Counted from the first letter of the stretch, positions 28,491 to 38,892 are shown. The stretch is DNA of 64,000 bases from Colwellia sp. C2M11 (GCF_018860915.1 NZ_JAHKQD010000047.1:124001-188000); one strand, 5' to 3'. Notes: generated from the letters alone by a model not told the origin. A program made the numbers and translations.

Positions 28491-30254
28491 ATGGAAAATT
28501 CAACAAACGGCACAACAAGGCAAAACTTCAAGCGTCTTTTTGGTTATGCTAAACCTTATAAACTTGGTTTTATTGTATCTATTATTGGTATGTTAGGTTA
28601 CGCAGCTATCGATGTTTACTTTTTGTCAAAGTTACAAGCGTTAATTGATGAAGGACTTGCTGGCAGTAATCCTGATTTTATGAAATGGGCGCCTGTTTTT
28701 GTTGTGGCAGCCTTTGTTTTTCGCGGAATTTTTCACTTTGTTGCTAATTACTGCTTAGCTTGGGTAGGAAATAATGTGGTCACCGATCTTAAGCAAAGCT
28801 TGTTTGAGCATATCATGGGAATGCCGGTGGCTTTTCATGATAAGGAGTCAACAGGAGGGTTAATTTCTAAATTAACCTATGACACCGAGCAAGTTTTGAA
28901 TTCTGTGAGTAAATCTATCTTGGTTATTGTGCAACAAAGTGCGTTTGTTCTAGGATTACTAGGGTTAATGTTTTATATCAGCTGGCAACTTTCGGCTATT
29001 TTTATACTGATCACGCCAATTATTACTATTATTGTTAATTTAGTCTCTAAACGTTTCCGTAAAATAAGTAAAAATATCCAAGGTGCGATGGGGGAAGTGA
29101 CGACGGCAGCTGAGCAAACTTTTAATGGCCATAAAGTTGTATTAACTTTTGGTGGTCAAGCAGAAGAATTTAAGCGATTTCAGCAGATAAATAACCAAAA
29201 TCGATATCAGCGTATGAAATTAGTCGCGGCAAAATCTGCTAGTGTACCGGTTATCCAAATTATAGCGTCATTTGCTTTAGCTTTTGTTTTTTATGCTGTT
29301 AACTCTGAAACTTTACGTGACAGTATTTCTGCCGGTAGCTTTGTGAGTATTATTACTTACATGGTTATGTTGCTCAGACCATTAAAAATGCTAACTAATG
29401 TAAATAGTGAATTTCAACGAGGCATGGCTGCTTGTGTTAGTATTTTCTCTGTATTAGATCAAGAAAAAGAAAAGGATACTGGTAGTAAACATTTAACTAA
29501 AGCACAGGGTAAAATTGCTTTTAAGTCGGTTAATTTTGCTTATGATTTTGATAAAAATGCACTTACTCCAGCTAAGTGGGCGCTTGAAAATGTCTCATTT
29601 GAACTAGATACCGGTGAAACCTTAGCGTTAGTAGGGCGATCTGGTAGTGGTAAATCAACAGCGAGTGCACTGTTATTACGTTTTTATGATGCTAGTGAAG
29701 GTGAAATACTTATCGATGGTGTGAATATTGAAGAATATTATTTAAACGACTTACGACAACAATTTGCCTATGTTTCACAAGATGTTGTGTTATTTAATGA
29801 CAGTTTGGCTAACAATATTGCCTACGGGAAACCTGAGGCAAGTATCGATGAGATTATCGCTGCAGCGAAAAGTGCTCACGTGATGGAGTTTGCTGAGAAG
29901 ATGGAGCAAGGTTTACAAACCAATATTGGTGAGAATGGTGCTTTGTTATCTGGAGGTCAAAGGCAGCGTGTGGCTATTGCCCGAGCTTTATTATGTGATG
30001 CGCCCTTTTTAATTTTAGATGAAGCAACCAGTGCTTTAGATACTGAATCTGAACGTCATATTCAGGATGCGTTGCAAACATTACAAAAAAATAGAACCTC
30101 TATTGTTATTGCTCATCGATTATCAACCATTGAAAATGCAGATAAAATTATTGTAATGGAACAAGGAAAAATCGTTGAGCAAGGTAATCACCAAAGTTTA
30201 CTTGGTAAAGAAGGTGCATATGCACAATTACATCGTTTTCAATTTGAATCGTAA
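28491..30254 (+). CDS. msbA: Lipid A export ATP-binding/permease MsbA
   Basis: 587-residue homodimeric ABC exporter that flips lipid A-core across the inner membrane. The N-terminal six-helix domain (about 1-315) is followed by the nucleotide-binding domain with Walker A GRSGSGKST, signature LSGGQRQRVAIARALL, Walker B FLILDEATSALD and the switch His in IAHRLST. The length matches E. coli MsbA (582). Adjacent lpxK confirms the lipid A context. Confidence 0.96.
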   Translation: MENSTNGTTRQNFKRLFGYAKPYKLGFIVSIIGMLGYAAIDVYFLSKLQALIDEGLAGSNPDFMKWAPVFVVAAFVFRGIFHFVANYCLAWVGNNVVTDLKQSLFEHIMGMPVAFHDKESTGGLISKLTYDTEQVLNSVSKSILVIVQQSAFVLGLLGLMFYISWQLSAIFILITPIITIIVNLVSKRFRKISKNIQGAMGEVTTAAEQTFNGHKVVLTFGGQAEEFKRFQQINNQNRYQRMKLVAAKSASVPVIQIIASFALAFVFYAVNSETLRDSISAGSFVSIITYMVMLLRPLKMLTNVNSEFQRGMAACVSIFSVLDQEKEKDTGSKHLTKAQGKIAFKSVNFAYDFDKNALTPAKWALENVSFELDTGETLALVGRSGSGKSTASALLLRFYDASEGEILIDGVNIEEYYLNDLRQQFAYVSQDVVLFNDSLANNIAYGKPEASIDEIIAAAKSAHVMEFAEKMEQGLQTNIGENGALLSGGQRQRVAIARALLCDAPFLILDEATSALDTESERHIQDALQTLQKNRTSIVIAHRLSTIENADKIIVMEQGKIVEQGNHQSLLGKEGAYAQLHRFQFES

Positions 30255-30307
30255 AGTGATGCTATTTTTTTGTGCTATCAGTGCTCAATTTGAAGAGTGG
30301 AGTTAGT

Positions 30308-31327
30308 GTGCGACTAATTGAAAAAGTATGGTTTAAAAAACATTCTGCAAAATATTGGCTTGTCCCTTTATTATTACCACTCACTGGATTATTTTATTTA
30401 ATAAGTTTAGTAAGGCGAGTCGCTTTTCGTTTTGGTTTATTAAAATCGTATAAAGTTGACGTTCCTGTTATTGTTGTGGGTAATATTAGCGTAGGTGGCA
30501 ATGGGAAAACTCCTGTTGTTATACACTTAGTTGAACTTGCGAAAGTGTTAGGATTAAAGCCTGGTGTTATCTCTCGTGGTTATGGCAGTCAAGCTGACGT
30601 TTATCCTTATTTATTGGATGAAAATAGCACGAGTTATCAAGCAGGTGACGAACCGCTTTTAATTTATCAACGTTGTAATATTCCGGTTGTTATCGGCGCT
30701 GATCGTGTTGCTAATGCAGAAAAGTTAATTGAGCAAGGGTGTAATATTGTCATCAGTGATGATGGTTTACAGCATTATCGATTAAAACGTGATTTAGAGT
30801 TGGTAATTATTGATGCCAAGCGTCTTTTTGGTAATGGCTTACTGTTGCCTGCTGGTCCTTTACGAGAAGGACTTTGGCGCATACAAGACGCTGACTTGAT
30901 TATTTACAATGGTAATAACTCAGACCATACCGAACAGTTAGTGAGTAAGTCTTTATTTATGGCATTAGCTGGCTGTGAATTAATTCAGGTAACAACAGGT
31001 GAAAAAATGTTGTTACCTGATTTTATTCAGCAATGGCAAGTTGTTAATGCCATTGCTGGCATTGGCGAACCGCAGCGTTTTTTTGATACGTTACAAACGC
31101 TAGGGTTTAATTTAGCAATAGAGCAAGGGTTTATCGACCATAAAAACTTTTCTGTTGATGATTTTGTTGAATTTAAAGCAGATTTACCGCTATTAATGAC
31201 AGAGAAAGATGCGGTAAAATGTCGAACCTTCGCACAAGAAAACTGGTGGTATTTACCTGTTAGTGCCCAGTTTTCAGAGCAAGACAAAGAAGTATTAATT
31301 CAGGCTATAAGTAGCTTTAAAGTATAA
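30308..31327 (+). CDS. lpxK: Tetraacyldisaccharide 4'-kinase
   Basis: 339-residue membrane-associated kinase that phosphorylates the 4' position of the lipid A disaccharide precursor. It has an N-terminal membrane helix (YWLVPLLLPLTGLFYLISLV), a P-loop GNISVGGNGKTP and the ISDDGLQHYRL segment conserved in the family. I chose GTG 30308, which has GGAG five bases upstream and gives the family N-terminus; the frame opens at GTG 30272, which lacks support. It follows msbA by 53 bases. Confidence 0.94.
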   Translation: MRLIEKVWFKKHSAKYWLVPLLLPLTGLFYLISLVRRVAFRFGLLKSYKVDVPVIVVGNISVGGNGKTPVVIHLVELAKVLGLKPGVISRGYGSQADVYPYLLDENSTSYQAGDEPLLIYQRCNIPVVIGADRVANAEKLIEQGCNIVISDDGLQHYRLKRDLELVIIDAKRLFGNGLLLPAGPLREGLWRIQDADLIIYNGNNSDHTEQLVSKSLFMALAGCELIQVTTGEKMLLPDFIQQWQVVNAIAGIGEPQRFFDTLQTLGFNLAIEQGFIDHKNFSVDDFVEFKADLPLLMTEKDAVKCRTFAQENWWYLPVSAQFSEQDKEVLIQAISSFKV

Positions 31328-31486
31328 AGTTTTTTTAAGTAAAGTGACGATAGTGACGAGTTAAACTATTAAGCTAATTATTAGTTTAGTTATAAAATTA
31401 GCTAGTAACTAATTAGTTAATTTAATTACCAAGGTAGAAGTGAACTGATTCTACTTAAAGATATAACCAATGAAGAGAATGAAATT

Positions 31487-31693
31487 ATGGCTTTTGATGT
31501 AAAGTTAATGGAAATATTAGCGTGCCCTGTGTGTAAAGGGAAGCTTGATTATAATAAAGAGCAGCAAGAGCTTATTTGTAAATTTGATAAATTAGCTTAT
31601 GCCATTGAGCAAGATATTCCTGTTTTGCTGGAAAGTGAAGCGCGCCGAATTAGTCTAGATGATGCTACTAGCCCGTTAGAAGCCACGGAATAG
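31487..31693 (+). CDS. ycaR: Trm112/YcaR family protein
   Basis: 68 residues. [11 protein letters not shown] and the basic [20 protein letters not shown] segment are typical; only the first CPVC pair of the zinc site is kept and the second is CK, as in many bacterial YcaR proteins. In gammaproteobacteria the usual order is msbA-lpxK-ycaR-kdsB. Here kdsB is absent and the nitrate locus begins on the opposite strand. The function is not settled; eukaryotic Trm112 activates methyltransferases. Confidence 0.88.
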   Translation: MAFDVKLMEILACPVCKGKLDYNKEQQELICKFDKLAYAIEQDIPVLLESEARRISLDDATSPLEATE

Positions 31694-31822
31694 TCAACTA
31701 AAGTATGAGTGTATAGCGTACTAGTAACCATAATAGAAGTAATATAGCTAACCAGCTTTAACCTGACGTGGACAAATCATTTTTTAAAACTAATTGTTAT
31801 TTGGCACGTGATTGAAACCTGC

Positions 31823-34507
31823 TTAAAGTATGGTTAACATTATTTCTTCTTTATTTTCCTGATGTTCACCAAGCAACACACCTAATTCTGACTTACAAGA
31901 GCCACAGTTAGTACCGCACTTTAATCTATCGCCTAACTGGCTAATTGAATGACACCCCGACTTTATTGCGTTAATAACTTCTTTTTCTCCAATATTAAAA
32001 CAGCTACATATTTGTCGACCTTTAGCAAAACTCTCATTTGATCTACCAGACAATAATGATTGAATATCGCTCTCAGGTAAATTATTTTGACTAAAAACAT
32101 GTTCAAGCCATGCGTTTTCTATTGTTGGGGTTGCTGCTGCACAGTAACATAAAAAAACTAACTTACCTGCTTGTAAGCAAATGACATAATAGGTATTTTC
32201 TTTTGTGAATTGCATCCATTCACCTGAGATGCAGCTAGTAGTTTGACACCAATTTAACATATCTGTTTCAATGTGCGTATTGGCAAATTCAAAGCGCATA
32301 CCATAACTGGTTTTGGCTTTAGTCCAAAATTCGTTATTAACTTGTGTTTGAACAATAAAGTCTTTATCAACATGTAGTTGACCAAATTGCTTAAAAGAAG
32401 TTTTATTTAAAGTAATTGCCCCATGTTTACTTTCAGGTTGACCAGAAATAGGGTCGGCAATACTTGCGTATAAATTACTGACGTTCGCGCTAGAAGCAAA
32501 CTGTTCATTCCAATGAATAGGCATGAAGCATTCTTTGCTGCGTTGGCTTTTATCTAATTTTACATGAACAGTTACTTGGCCAGTATTTGATAAAACATTA
32601 ACTATTTCATCATCAACTATGTGTAACTGTGCGGCATCTTCTGGATTAATGTAAAGATAACACTTGTCTGTGTGGGCGGTAAGTTGTGATGCTTTACCAG
32701 TACGCGACATAGTGTGCCACTGATCTCTTAAACGACCGCTATTTAACCTAAAGGGATATTTAGCCGATTTTTTTTGTGTTGGTGCTTGCGGAGTAATAGG
32801 AAAAAAAATTGCTTTGCCAGACGGTGTAGAAAACTTACCATCTTCGAAAACACGTTTTTTTCCTTCAGGGTAAGTGTCATTAACCGGCCATTGTACGGGT
32901 TTTAAATGATTATACTGTGCTGTTGTAATGGCTGAAAAAGCTGAAATATCAAATATCCGCTCACCATTATTTTCAAAACCAGATAATTGAGAAAACTCTC
33001 GAAAAACGTCACTTACATGTGAGTATTTAAAGCCTGAATACCCCATAGCAGTCGCTACGTCTGCAATAATTTCCCAGTCGTGTTTTGCTTGTCCGTTAGG
33101 TGCTATCGCATTAGTTTGACGCGAAATACGACGCTCTGAGTTGGTGACAGTACCATTTTTTTCTAACCAAGGGGTTGCCGGTAATTTTACATCGGCAAAG
33201 TCTAAAGTATCATTGCTTTCAACACAGTCAGAAACGACAACAAATTCACATTTAGTTAATGCTTGAGCTATTTTTTTACGATCAGGCAAGCTCACTAATG
33301 GGTTCGTCGCCATAATCCAGACAGCTTTTATTTTCCCTTCATTGATGGCGTCAAATAATTCAACGGCTTTATAGCCGGCCTTATCAGCCATAGTTGGTGA
33401 TTGCCAAAAGCGCTGAACCGTAGAGCGATGCTTGGGGTTTTCGATGTCCATATGTGATGTTAACTGATTCGATAAGCCGCCAACTTCTCTACCGCCCATA
33501 GCGTTAGGCTGTCCCGTTATTGAAAAGGGCCCACAACCATCTTTAGCTATTTTACCAGTAGCTAAGTGGCAATTTATAATACTATGGCATTTATCCACGC
33601 CTGAGCTTGATTGATTTATGCCCATTGAGTAAAAGGTAATTGTTTTTTCAGTCATTAAAAATAGTTGGTACACACGTTCAACATCTTGTTGATCAATATC
33701 GCAATAAGTTGCGACTTTCTCTATTGACCAGTAACTAGCTTCTATTAATGCGGCTTCGAAACCTTGAGTATTATTGTTGATATAGTTGCTATCTAATCCT
33801 TTATTGTTAGCTAAATAATTTAGTAGGCCATTAAAAAATGCTGCATCACTACCGGGTTTTAACGGTAAAAAATAATCAGCTATTTGACAGGTTGCTGTTT
33901 TACGGGGGTCAATAACAACCACCTTCATTTTCGGATTACGTTTTTTAGCTCTTTCAATACGCTGAAATAAAACAGGATGTGTCCAAGCTGCATTTGATCC
34001 TGTAATTAATAAAAGCTCAGTCGTGTCTAAATCATCATAACTACAAGGAACAACATCTTCGCCAAAACTACGTTTATAAGCGGCTACCGCTGATGACATA
34101 CAAAGGCGTGAATTAGTATCAATGTTGGCTGAGCCTATATAACCTTTCATTAACTTATTAGCGAGGTAATAATCTTCAGTGAGGATTTGTCCAGAAACAT
34201 AAAAAGCAACTGAGTCAGGGCCATGCTTTTTAATAATTTGTGAAAACTTTTCAGCTACATGGTTTGTTGCTATGGACCAATTAACCGCTTGGTTATTTAT
34301 TTGTGGCTCAAGTAAGCGATTAGTTAAGTCAGTCGTTTTTAATAAATTAGTTCCTTTAACACATAGTTTACCAAAGTTAGCTGGATGCTCTAGTGTACCA
34401 ACGACAGCATTAGCTTCATTATTTTCAACCGTAATATCAATACCGCAACCCACACCACAGTAAGCACAAGTAGATTGAACAATATGTGACGATTGAGAAC
34501 AACTCAT
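31823..34507 (-). CDS. nasA: Assimilatory nitrate reductase catalytic subunit
   Basis: 894-residue cytoplasmic molybdenum enzyme reducing nitrate to nitrite. It has an N-terminal [4Fe-4S] motif (CAYCGVGCGIDI, further Cys in KLCVKG), the Mo-bisPGD domains (residues about 60-700, with SMGINQSSSGVDKC and the molydopterin-binding FRLNSGRLRDQWHTM) and a C-terminal BFD-like [2Fe-2S] domain (CSCFNIGEKEV, then CGTNCGSC, about 835-880). The start has AAGGT upstream. It is the last gene of the nitrate operon, after nirD. No separate NADH:NasA reductase gene is adjacent. Confidence 0.95.
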   Translation of the reverse strand: MSCSQSSHIVQSTCAYCGVGCGIDITVENNEANAVVGTLEHPANFGKLCVKGTNLLKTTDLTNRLLEPQINNQAVNWSIATNHVAEKFSQIIKKHGPDSVAFYVSGQILTEDYYLANKLMKGYIGSANIDTNSRLCMSSAVAAYKRSFGEDVVPCSYDDLDTTELLLITGSNAAWTHPVLFQRIERAKKRNPKMKVVVIDPRKTATCQIADYFLPLKPGSDAAFFNGLLNYLANNKGLDSNYINNNTQGFEAALIEASYWSIEKVATYCDIDQQDVERVYQLFLMTEKTITFYSMGINQSSSGVDKCHSIINCHLATGKIAKDGCGPFSITGQPNAMGGREVGGLSNQLTSHMDIENPKHRSTVQRFWQSPTMADKAGYKAVELFDAINEGKIKAVWIMATNPLVSLPDRKKIAQALTKCEFVVVSDCVESNDTLDFADVKLPATPWLEKNGTVTNSERRISRQTNAIAPNGQAKHDWEIIADVATAMGYSGFKYSHVSDVFREFSQLSGFENNGERIFDISAFSAITTAQYNHLKPVQWPVNDTYPEGKKRVFEDGKFSTPSGKAIFFPITPQAPTQKKSAKYPFRLNSGRLRDQWHTMSRTGKASQLTAHTDKCYLYINPEDAAQLHIVDDEIVNVLSNTGQVTVHVKLDKSQRSKECFMPIHWNEQFASSANVSNLYASIADPISGQPESKHGAITLNKTSFKQFGQLHVDKDFIVQTQVNNEFWTKAKTSYGMRFEFANTHIETDMLNWCQTTSCISGEWMQFTKENTYYVICLQAGKLVFLCYCAAATPTIENAWLEHVFSQNNLPESDIQSLLSGRSNESFAKGRQICSCFNIGEKEVINAIKSGCHSISQLGDRLKCGTNCGSCKSELGVLLGEHQENKEEIMLTIL

Positions 34508-34609
34508 AAAATTTACCTTTTCAACAACAGAGAGTAATACTCAGTACTACAAGGTTTATAACGCGTGTACTGAGTTTGTTTGCATATATTTAATAGTCAG
34601 CTGACATCA

Positions 34610-34975
34610 TTAGACAAAAAGCTGTACTTGGTCTTCAATAATTCTTACGGGGAATACATCAATACTTATTTCTTCTTGTAAGCATTTTCCTGTGGTTAAA
34701 CAATAATGTTGTTTATACAAAGGTGAGGAGACAACAATATCGTCACCGACATTACCAACAATACCTCTATACAGCACATTAGCGTCACCAATAGGGTCAT
34801 AATTGTCTACGGCATATACTTTTTTTTCTGTATTAGGTAAGTGAAAAATAGCGATTTGCTTCTCTGTTAAGCCTTGTTCTACTAAAGCACAAACACCAGA
34901 ATCTTTAACTAAGTCGCTTGTTTTACATACTGTTAGCCAGTCTTTATTTTTTACCGATATATTTTGCTCTGACAT
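34610..34975 (-). CDS. nirD: Nitrite reductase (NADH) small subunit
   Basis: 121-residue Rieske-like small subunit of cytoplasmic NirBD. Its key segments are DNYDPIGDANVLYRGIVG and PLYKQHYCLTTGKC. As in other NirD proteins the cluster-binding Cys/His set of true Rieske proteins is largely missing. I chose ATG 34975 (MSEQNIS) with AAGGAAT upstream; the frame extends upstream into the nirB tail. The gap to nirB is 10 bases. Confidence 0.94.
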   Translation of the reverse strand: MSEQNISVKNKDWLTVCKTSDLVKDSGVCALVEQGLTEKQIAIFHLPNTEKKVYAVDNYDPIGDANVLYRGIVGNVGDDIVVSSPLYKQHYCLTTGKCLQEEISIDVFPVRIIEDQVQLFV

Positions 34976-34985
34976 GATTAATTCC

Positions 34986-37568
34986 TTAGGCTTCTTCAGC
35001 AATTTTCTTGATTTTTTCTTCAATTAACACTTTTGTTGCTTTCTCATCTTTAGTCGCAGGGCGTATTTGGTCGCGCTCTTGCACAAAAATGATATTACTA
35101 TCGGGTTTAGATGAGTTAACAAAAGGTCTAAAACGTTTTAATGCTTCTGGGTCTTCTAGCGTTGTTTTCCATTCACATTGGTAGGTATCAACAATTAATG
35201 ACATTTGTTGTTCTAAGCTCTCAGATAATTCAAGGCTATCTTCTATAATAACTTGCTTCAAATAATCTAAACCGCCTTCCATGTTATCCATCCAGACCGA
35301 GGTTCTTTGTAAACGATCAGCGGTACGCACATAAAACATCAAAATACAGTCTATGTATTTAACTAAAGTTTCATCATCTAGGTCGATAGCGAATAGGTCA
35401 CCATGTCGAGGTTTCATGCCGCCATTGCCACAAACGTATAAGTTCCACCCTTTGTCTGTTGCTATAATGCCTATATCTTTACTTTGTGCTTCTGCACATT
35501 CGCGAGTACAACCAGATACACCAAATTTTATTTTATGTGGCGCTCGTAAGCCTTTGTAACGATTCTCTAAATATATTGCCATTGCGGTTGAATCTTGCAC
35601 ACCGAATCGACACCAGGTCGAGCCAACGCAAGATTTAACAGTTCGAAGTGATTTACCGTAGGCGTGACCTGTTTCAAAACCGGCATCGATAAGCTCTTGC
35701 CAAATAGGCGGTAGCTCTTCAACACGTGCGCCAAATAGATCAACACGTTGGCCACCGGTTATTTTGGTATACAGGTTATATTTCTTCGCAACTTGACCTA
35801 AAACTATTAATTTATCGGGAGTAATTTCGCCACCAGCGACGCGTGGTACAACGGAATAAGTGCCATCTTTTTGCATATTGCCAAGGTAAGTATCATTAGT
35901 ATCTTGTAGTGATAAGTGTGGCTTTTTAAGAATATAGTCATTCCATACTGAGGCTAATATAGAGCCAGTAAGAGGTTTACAAACCTCGCAGCCATGTCCT
36001 TTACCATGCGAGGATAGAAGTTCATCAAAGGTTTTTATTTCTTCGACGGTAATAATGTCAAAAATTTCACGACGTGAATAAGCAAAATGCTCACAAATAT
36101 CCTTTTTAACTTCAACACCACGATTTTCAAATTCTGCGTCAGCAACATTTTTTAATAAAGCAGCACAACCACCACAACCAGTACTGGCTTTAGTACAGGT
36201 TTTTACATCACCGACGGTACATGCACCTTGATCTATTGAGGCAATAATATCGCCCTTAGTGACGTTATGGCATGAACAAATCATCGCGGTATCAGGTAAT
36301 GCATCTGCACCTAATGTTGGTTTTTCACCTGAAGAAGGGAGTATTAATGCTTCTGGTGATTCAGGTAAATCAATACCGTTAAGCATGTATTGTAGTAACG
36401 AGTCATATTCACTAGTATCACCAATTAATACGGCACCAAGCATTTTACTTTTATCACTTGAAACAACGATTTTTTTGTAAACGCCTTCAGGTTGGTTTTC
36501 ATAAGTATAAGTTAATGCGCCTGATGTTTTTGCATGTGCATCACCTATTGAGCCTACTTCAACGCCCATCAGTTTTAATTTGGTACTCATATCTGCACCA
36601 GTAAACGACTCATGTTCACCAATAACATGTTTTGCAGCTACTTTGGCCATGCTGTAACCAGGGGCAACTAACCCGAAGATAAAGTTGTTCCAAAGTGCAC
36701 ATTCACCAATAGCGTATATATCTTTATCAGACGTTTGGCATTGGTTATTAATAACAATACCGCCACGTTCACCTAATTCTAAATCGAAAGTTCGCGCAAG
36801 GTTATCGTAGGGACGAATACCTGCTGAGAATAAAATAAGGTCAGTTTCTAGAGTGGTATTATCATTAAAACAGAGTTTATAACGGCACGTTTCACCATCT
36901 TCGATAACATTTGTTGCTTTTGAGGTATGAACTTCTACACCCAAAGCTTCAATTTTTTCTTTTAGTAACCGACCACCACCAGCATCAATTTGAACCCCCA
37001 TTAATTGTGGTGCAAATTCAACAACATGTGTTTTTAAACCTAGGTGGGTTAGGGCGTTTGCTGCTTCAAGGCCAAGTAAACCACCACCAATGACAACTCC
37101 AACTTTACTGACATTGGCACTGGCTTGAATTTCATCAAGATCATCGATAGTTCGATACACTAAACAATGGTCGCGATCTTTTCCTGGAATAGGTGGAACA
37201 AATGGATAAGAACCAGTTGCTAAAATAAGTTTGTCATAATTGATTATTTGGCCATTTTCTGTGACAACATTCTTATTGACACGATCAATATCAACGACTT
37301 TTGCATTAGTTTGAAAATTAACCCCCCAATCTTGATAGGTTTTCTCATCAGTCATTGCTAAATCTTCAGCGCTTTTACCGCTAAAGTATTCTGAAAGGTG
37401 CACACGATCATAGGCTAGACGAGATTCAGCTGATAAAACGGTTATCTCTATTGCTTGCTTAGCTGTTCTCAATTGAGCTAATTGCTCAACAAAATGATGA
37501 CCAACCATGCCGTTACCGACAACGACCACGCTTTGTTTTTTTATTGATTGTTGATTATTTGAGCTCAT
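34986..37568 (-). CDS. nirB: Nitrite reductase (NADH) large subunit
   Basis: 860-residue siroheme and [4Fe-4S] enzyme reducing nitrite to ammonium with six electrons from NADH. The N-terminal FAD/NAD domains (VVVGNGMVGHHF, then GVVIGGGLLGLEAA), the central BFD-type [2Fe-2S] region (CSCHNVTKGDI, about 430-490), the ferredoxin-like half-domain and the siroheme site (CVGSTWCRFG, then GVSGCTRECAEA, about 640-690) are all present. The usual length is about 850. The product ammonium feeds glutamine synthesis. Confidence 0.96.
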   Translation of the reverse strand: MSSNNQQSIKKQSVVVVGNGMVGHHFVEQLAQLRTAKQAIEITVLSAESRLAYDRVHLSEYFSGKSAEDLAMTDEKTYQDWGVNFQTNAKVVDIDRVNKNVVTENGQIINYDKLILATGSYPFVPPIPGKDRDHCLVYRTIDDLDEIQASANVSKVGVVIGGGLLGLEAANALTHLGLKTHVVEFAPQLMGVQIDAGGGRLLKEKIEALGVEVHTSKATNVIEDGETCRYKLCFNDNTTLETDLILFSAGIRPYDNLARTFDLELGERGGIVINNQCQTSDKDIYAIGECALWNNFIFGLVAPGYSMAKVAAKHVIGEHESFTGADMSTKLKLMGVEVGSIGDAHAKTSGALTYTYENQPEGVYKKIVVSSDKSKMLGAVLIGDTSEYDSLLQYMLNGIDLPESPEALILPSSGEKPTLGADALPDTAMICSCHNVTKGDIIASIDQGACTVGDVKTCTKASTGCGGCAALLKNVADAEFENRGVEVKKDICEHFAYSRREIFDIITVEEIKTFDELLSSHGKGHGCEVCKPLTGSILASVWNDYILKKPHLSLQDTNDTYLGNMQKDGTYSVVPRVAGGEITPDKLIVLGQVAKKYNLYTKITGGQRVDLFGARVEELPPIWQELIDAGFETGHAYGKSLRTVKSCVGSTWCRFGVQDSTAMAIYLENRYKGLRAPHKIKFGVSGCTRECAEAQSKDIGIIATDKGWNLYVCGNGGMKPRHGDLFAIDLDDETLVKYIDCILMFYVRTADRLQRTSVWMDNMEGGLDYLKQVIIEDSLELSESLEQQMSLIVDTYQCEWKTTLEDPEALKRFRPFVNSSKPDSNIIFVQERDQIRPATKDEKATKVLIEEKIKKIAEEA

Positions 37569-37610
37569 TTGGATACCTGCTTCAATATTGATATTGGTTT
37601 TATAAATTTT

Positions 37611-37642
37611 GTTAACTCCTCATTTAAATATCGGGAGTTAAC
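37611..37642. repeat. Intra-operon 9-bp inverted repeat between the barrel gene and nirB
   Basis: GTTAACTCC (37611-37619) and GGAGTTAAC (37634-37642) form a perfect stem with a 14-nt loop and no T-run on the minus strand. It may mark an mRNA processing or stability site. Confidence 0.4.
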
Positions 37643-37707
37643 CTTGTATATTGTTATTCGTTCAAGTTAGTGATTGTCGGGTGAGATAATTAACGGTTTT
37701 CACTGAG

Positions 37708-38892
37708 TTAAAACTTAGCGCTAACCCAGACCCAAACCTTATCGGTATCAACTTTACCTGAGGCAGTATCACCTGCTGAATAAGCTGAATACTTGATACC
37801 AGCGGTATAATTGTTAGCAAATTTTTTCGCATATACGGCATTGATCTCGCTACCTAAATCGTCAACGGATTCACTTGCTTCATCAGCTGAAAAGTCATGT
37901 ACTACTACTGTCCAACCGCCACCGAATGCTTTACCTGATAATGATGCATATAGATCAACTAAGCCTTCTTTAGGTGTTGCTAAGAATTGATCTGACCAAC
38001 CATTAAATTTATGAAGGGTTGCTAGTGGCGTTGAAAAACCGTACATTCCGTCATCGCTACCTAACACTTCAGCACCTAGTTTTAAGGTTACGGCATTAAA
38101 GCTATAGCCACCTTCAAGCGCTATGTAAGTTGCCGAATAGTCTGTTGTGCCACTTTCAGAGTCTTGAGTAGAAAATTCAGCAAAATATGAAAAGTTATCC
38201 TTTTGTCCTTTAAAACTCAGACCAAAAGTATCTAAACCATTGGTTGTGCCTTCATCAACTTCTAAAAGGTAGCCATAAGTAGTTAGTTGCCCGTATTGGG
38301 TTTTGTAAGCAATATTAATTAAATGATCTTTTGAATGAAGGTCATTTGCTTGTGCAAATATGCGATTACGTTTATTAAGAAAACTGTAGCTGATATTAAG
38401 ATTTTCTAAGGCGTTGTAGTTGATTGTTGTAGCATCGAAAGTTTGTCTATCTTGACGCCATCCTACATGGCCAACATAACGGTGATTATCTAACGTGATG
38501 ACTTGGCGGCCAACTTTTGCGGTAAGCTTACCTTGTTTATATTGTACAAAAGCTTGATCAAGTTCGGTTGACTCAGGGTCGGCAATTACAGAGTACTCTG
38601 CGTTATTACCAACGGTATCGTTATAGTCATCCACTCCTGCAATTTGACGAGAGTCTTCAAATTCAACCACACCTGAGAAGCCATTGTAGCTAGCAGTAGT
38701 ATGATTTAATCGCGTTCTTAATGTTAATGCTGATGCGTCTTTTAACGTATTTTCTTGGTCTACTGCTTCGTAACGTAAGTTTAAATCAATGGTTGTTTTC
38801 GCTTGATTTTCTGCATTGGCGTTAGCTGAAATACCTACAGTGGCTAATAAAGTCAAGGCAGCAATTGTGTATAATTTATATTCTGTTTGCAT
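37708..38892 (-). CDS. Outer-membrane beta-barrel protein (alginate-export/porin-like) in the nitrate operon
   Basis: 394 residues with a signal peptide (cleavage after ANANA), then alternating amphipathic strands ending in WVWVSAKF, with the C-terminal Phe typical of outer-membrane barrels. The segments LRYEAVDQENTLKDA, VGRQVITLDNHRYVG and GWRQDRQTFDAT resemble the alginate-export-like porin family. The gene lies between the transporter ATPase and nirB in the same orientation (74 bases after the ATPase gene, 139 before nirB), so I infer it admits nitrate or nitrite to the periplasm. That role is not proven by the sequence. Confidence 0.78.
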   Translation of the reverse strand: MQTEYKLYTIAALTLLATVGISANANAENQAKTTIDLNLRYEAVDQENTLKDASALTLRTRLNHTTASYNGFSGVVEFEDSRQIAGVDDYNDTVGNNAEYSVIADPESTELDQAFVQYKQGKLTAKVGRQVITLDNHRYVGHVGWRQDRQTFDATTINYNALENLNISYSFLNKRNRIFAQANDLHSKDHLINIAYKTQYGQLTTYGYLLEVDEGTTNGLDTFGLSFKGQKDNFSYFAEFSTQDSESGTTDYSATYIALEGGYSFNAVTLKLGAEVLGSDDGMYGFSTPLATLHKFNGWSDQFLATPKEGLVDLYASLSGKAFGGGWTVVVHDFSADEASESVDDLGSEINAVYAKKFANNYTAGIKYSAYSAGDTASGKVDTDKVWVWVSAKF

